This document shows, piece after piece, positions 5,799 through 7,065 of a stretch of 7,065 nt of DNA; position 1 is the first letter of the stretch, and every line of letters starts with the position of its first letter. The DNA comes from Mycobacterium sp. (GTDB lineage Bacteria > Actinomycetota > Actinomycetes > Mycobacteriales > Mycobacteriaceae): assembly GCA_029256565.1 (NCBI GenBank), contig JAQSXQ010000082.1, forward strand, positions 1-7,065. The letters are read 5' to 3'. A program made the translations under genes and the position numbers. The notes under the pieces were generated by a model. It was given only the letters and a program-made list of their open reading frames with translations. It did not search any database and was not told where the DNA came from.

Positions 5799-5825
5799 CG
5801 ACCTCGGACGGTGCGGCAGTCGGCC

Positions 5826-6764
5826 TCAGGCGGACGTCGCCAGCACCCGGCTGTCCTCGGCGGCGAAGGTGTCCTCCAGGTGCAGCGGCGAGTAGTCGAC
5901 GTCGATCTCCGCCAGCGGGCGGCCGCGCGCGCTGCTGATGGTGCCGAAGCGGCGCATCCCCTTGTCGGCCGCGTACTGCTGGAACTCGTCGATCGAGAAG
6001 CCGAACGGGATCTCGTCGTACAGCGCGAACGAGTCGTCGGTGTTCCTCAGCGCCAACGGGATCAGCTCGTTCATCCGACTCTCGAACACGTCCCAGTTGC
6101 CGTCATCGGCGGCGACGTGCCGCCGACAGGTGAAGGTGCCCCACGCCATGTGGCGTCGCTCGTCGTCACCGATGCGCCGGACCAGCTCCTGCATCCCGGG
6201 AAGAACGTGCCGGTCGATGCAAATGCGGTGCCACGCATAGTATCCGGTCAGGGCCATCATGCCCTCGATCACGTGGTTGTAGGTCACCGAGGCCCGGACC
6301 TGAGCTGCCGGTGACGGGTCGGTGGCCAGGGCGTCGAGCGACGCGGGCAGTTCCTCGTAGAACATCTGCCGGTAGGACGGCAGGTCGTCGAGGTAGCCCT
6401 GCAGGTCGTCGGTCATCCCGACGGCGTCGAGCCACATGCGGAACACCTGCGTGTGCTTGGCCTCCTCGAAGGCGAACTGCGTCAGGTACATCTCGTCGCC
6501 GAGTCGGCCCTCGGCACGCATCGCGGCCATGAACGGCTGGATGTCCTGAGTGACCGCCTCCTCACCCGCGATGAACTGCGCGCAGAGCCGAGTGGCCCAC
6601 TCGCGCTCCAGGCTGGAGAGCGACTCCCAGTCGGCGCGGTCACGGGAGAAGTCGATGTCGGCCGGGTTCCAGAACTTCGCATTGCCGCCCGCGAAGAGCT
6701 TGAGCGGCATGCTGTCCCAGTTCAGCCCGCCTGCGGCGAGTGAGTCCGAGTGCGTTCTGGTCAT
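5826..6764 (-). CDS. R2-like ligand-binding oxidase (R2lox)
   Basis: A 312-residue soluble helical metalloprotein closely resembling M. tuberculosis Rv0233 (long annotated nrdB), the prototype R2lox. The family assembles a Mn/Fe centre, binds a long-chain fatty acid and forms a Val-Tyr ether cross-link on oxygen activation; its physiological substrate is unknown. All known ligands are in place at Rv0233 numbering: Glu68, Glu101, His104, Glu167, Glu202 and His205, with Val71 and Tyr162 for the cross-link. Diagnostic stretches include AGGLNWDSMPLKLFAGGNAKF near the N-terminus, FIAGEEAVTQDIQPF (64-78) and RRFGTISSARGRP (271-283). It is not a ribonucleotide reductase subunit: the fatty-acid pocket group is present and no R1 gene is nearby. 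Start ATG 6764 has AGGAGG at 6772-6777, seven bases upstream. It overlaps the TetR stop as ATGA, so the two are coupled. Its 3' end lies 27 bp from the convergent cyclodeaminase-like gene. Confidence 0.96.
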   Translation of the reverse strand: MTRTHSDSLAAGGLNWDSMPLKLFAGGNAKFWNPADIDFSRDRADWESLSSLEREWATRLCAQFIAGEEAVTQDIQPFMAAMRAEGRLGDEMYLTQFAFEEAKHTQVFRMWLDAVGMTDDLQGYLDDLPSYRQMFYEELPASLDALATDPSPAAQVRASVTYNHVIEGMMALTGYYAWHRICIDRHVLPGMQELVRRIGDDERRHMAWGTFTCRRHVAADDGNWDVFESRMNELIPLALRNTDDSFALYDEIPFGFSIDEFQQYAADKGMRRFGTISSARGRPLAEIDVDYSPLHLEDTFAAEDSRVLATSA

Positions 6765-7065
6765 GGTGTTGCCTCCTGGGTCGAGCGCGTGGGCGCTACG
6801 GGAACGGGTTGAAACGCCGCCGCGAGAACGGCGACGTACCGGCGCACGGCCAGCGCCGGTTGTTCGGGCGACAGTTCGTCGAGGCCGAGGATGGGGTCCA
6901 GTCCACGCACGTACGGGGCCAGCGCGAGGTGCGGCAGGATCATCAGCAGGAGCGAGAGCAGGGTTTCGACGTCGGCGTCCGGCCGCAGGTCCCCGCGGGT
7001 CCGGGCGTCCTGGATCAACGGGCGCAGGACGTCGAGGTAGTGGCGGTGCACGACGGCCCGGACAC
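6761..7065 (-). CDS. TetR family regulator, C-terminal part (runs off the window)
   Basis: The last 100 residues of a gene that begins beyond the right edge. The visible part is the ligand-binding, dimerising half of a TetR/AcrR regulator: a helix with HYLDVLRPLIQDARTRGDLRPD, the usual 'A-x-x-x-G-x-L-R-x-D' signature, followed by hydrophobic helices (LLSLLLMILPHLALAPYV) and a final helix RRYVAVLAAAFQP. The DNA-binding domain is not in view. The stop overlaps the R2lox start (ATGA), and the same order, TetR then R2lox, is found as Rv0232-Rv0233 in M. tuberculosis, which supports the assignment. It probably regulates its own operon, perhaps responding to a lipid-like ligand; that is inference. 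Confidence 0.85.
   Translation of the reverse strand, partial: VRAVVHRHYLDVLRPLIQDARTRGDLRPDADVETLLSLLLMILPHLALAPYVRGLDPILGLDELSPEQPALAVRRYVAVLAAAFQPVPVAPTRSTQEATP

Noticed and set aside
5811..6314. A 167-codon plus-strand frame opposite R2lox
   Set aside because: It is antisense to a strongly conserved protein and has low-complexity, Val/Arg/His-rich content.
5826..6764. Class I ribonucleotide reductase beta subunit (NrdB/NrdF)
   Set aside because: The ligand set, Val71/Tyr162 cross-link pair and near-identity to Rv0233 place it in R2lox, and no NrdA/NrdE gene is present.

Overview
The window is high-GC actinobacterial DNA, most likely from a mycolic-acid-containing member of the Mycobacteriales such as Rhodococcus, Gordonia or a relative. 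Three things point that way. The TetR gene followed by an R2-like ligand-binding oxidase gene matches the order and protein sequence of Mycobacterium tuberculosis Rv0232-Rv0233. The window opens with a tiny DUF6131-type membrane protein common in these genera. Codon use is strongly G/C at third positions. The genus is inference.

Layout. (1) 5-160: a 51-residue two-helix membrane protein. (2) 287-1476: a translationally coupled pair of uncharacterised proteins. The first is membrane-anchored, and the second is soluble with an eight-residue repeat. They share a C-terminal homologous region, are preceded by a good SigF/SigB-like promoter (GTTT-N16-GGGTA), and end at a perfect 13-bp hairpin. This looks like a general-stress module of unknown function. 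(3) 1584-2204: a GntR-family (FCD-type) regulator, possibly translated by coupling from a ten-codon leaderless leader ORF. (4) 2205-2405: a 201-bp control region with palindromes, one matching the FadR-subfamily operator pattern. (5) 2406-5798: a tight three-gene operon encoding an MFS transporter, a periplasmic-binding-protein-fold protein with no signal peptide, and an ornithine-cyclodeaminase/mu-crystallin-family protein without the canonical catalytic Asp. (6) 5826-7065, minus strand: R2lox and the C-terminal part of its TetR neighbour, overlapping by ATGA and convergent with the operon.

How the genes may work together. The GntR regulator probably controls import by the MFS carrier of a small, probably acidic or nitrogen-containing compound. 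The cytosolic binding-protein-fold protein and the cyclodeaminase-like NAD(P)-dependent protein would then process it or sense it. The substrate cannot be read from the sequence. The binding-protein-fold protein is the least expected part, because there are no ABC transporter genes in the window and no export signal. The TetR-R2lox pair is a separate unit with every known metal ligand and cross-link residue intact.

I saw no mobile element, CRISPR array, tRNA or rRNA, and the genes on the two strands tile the window almost completely.
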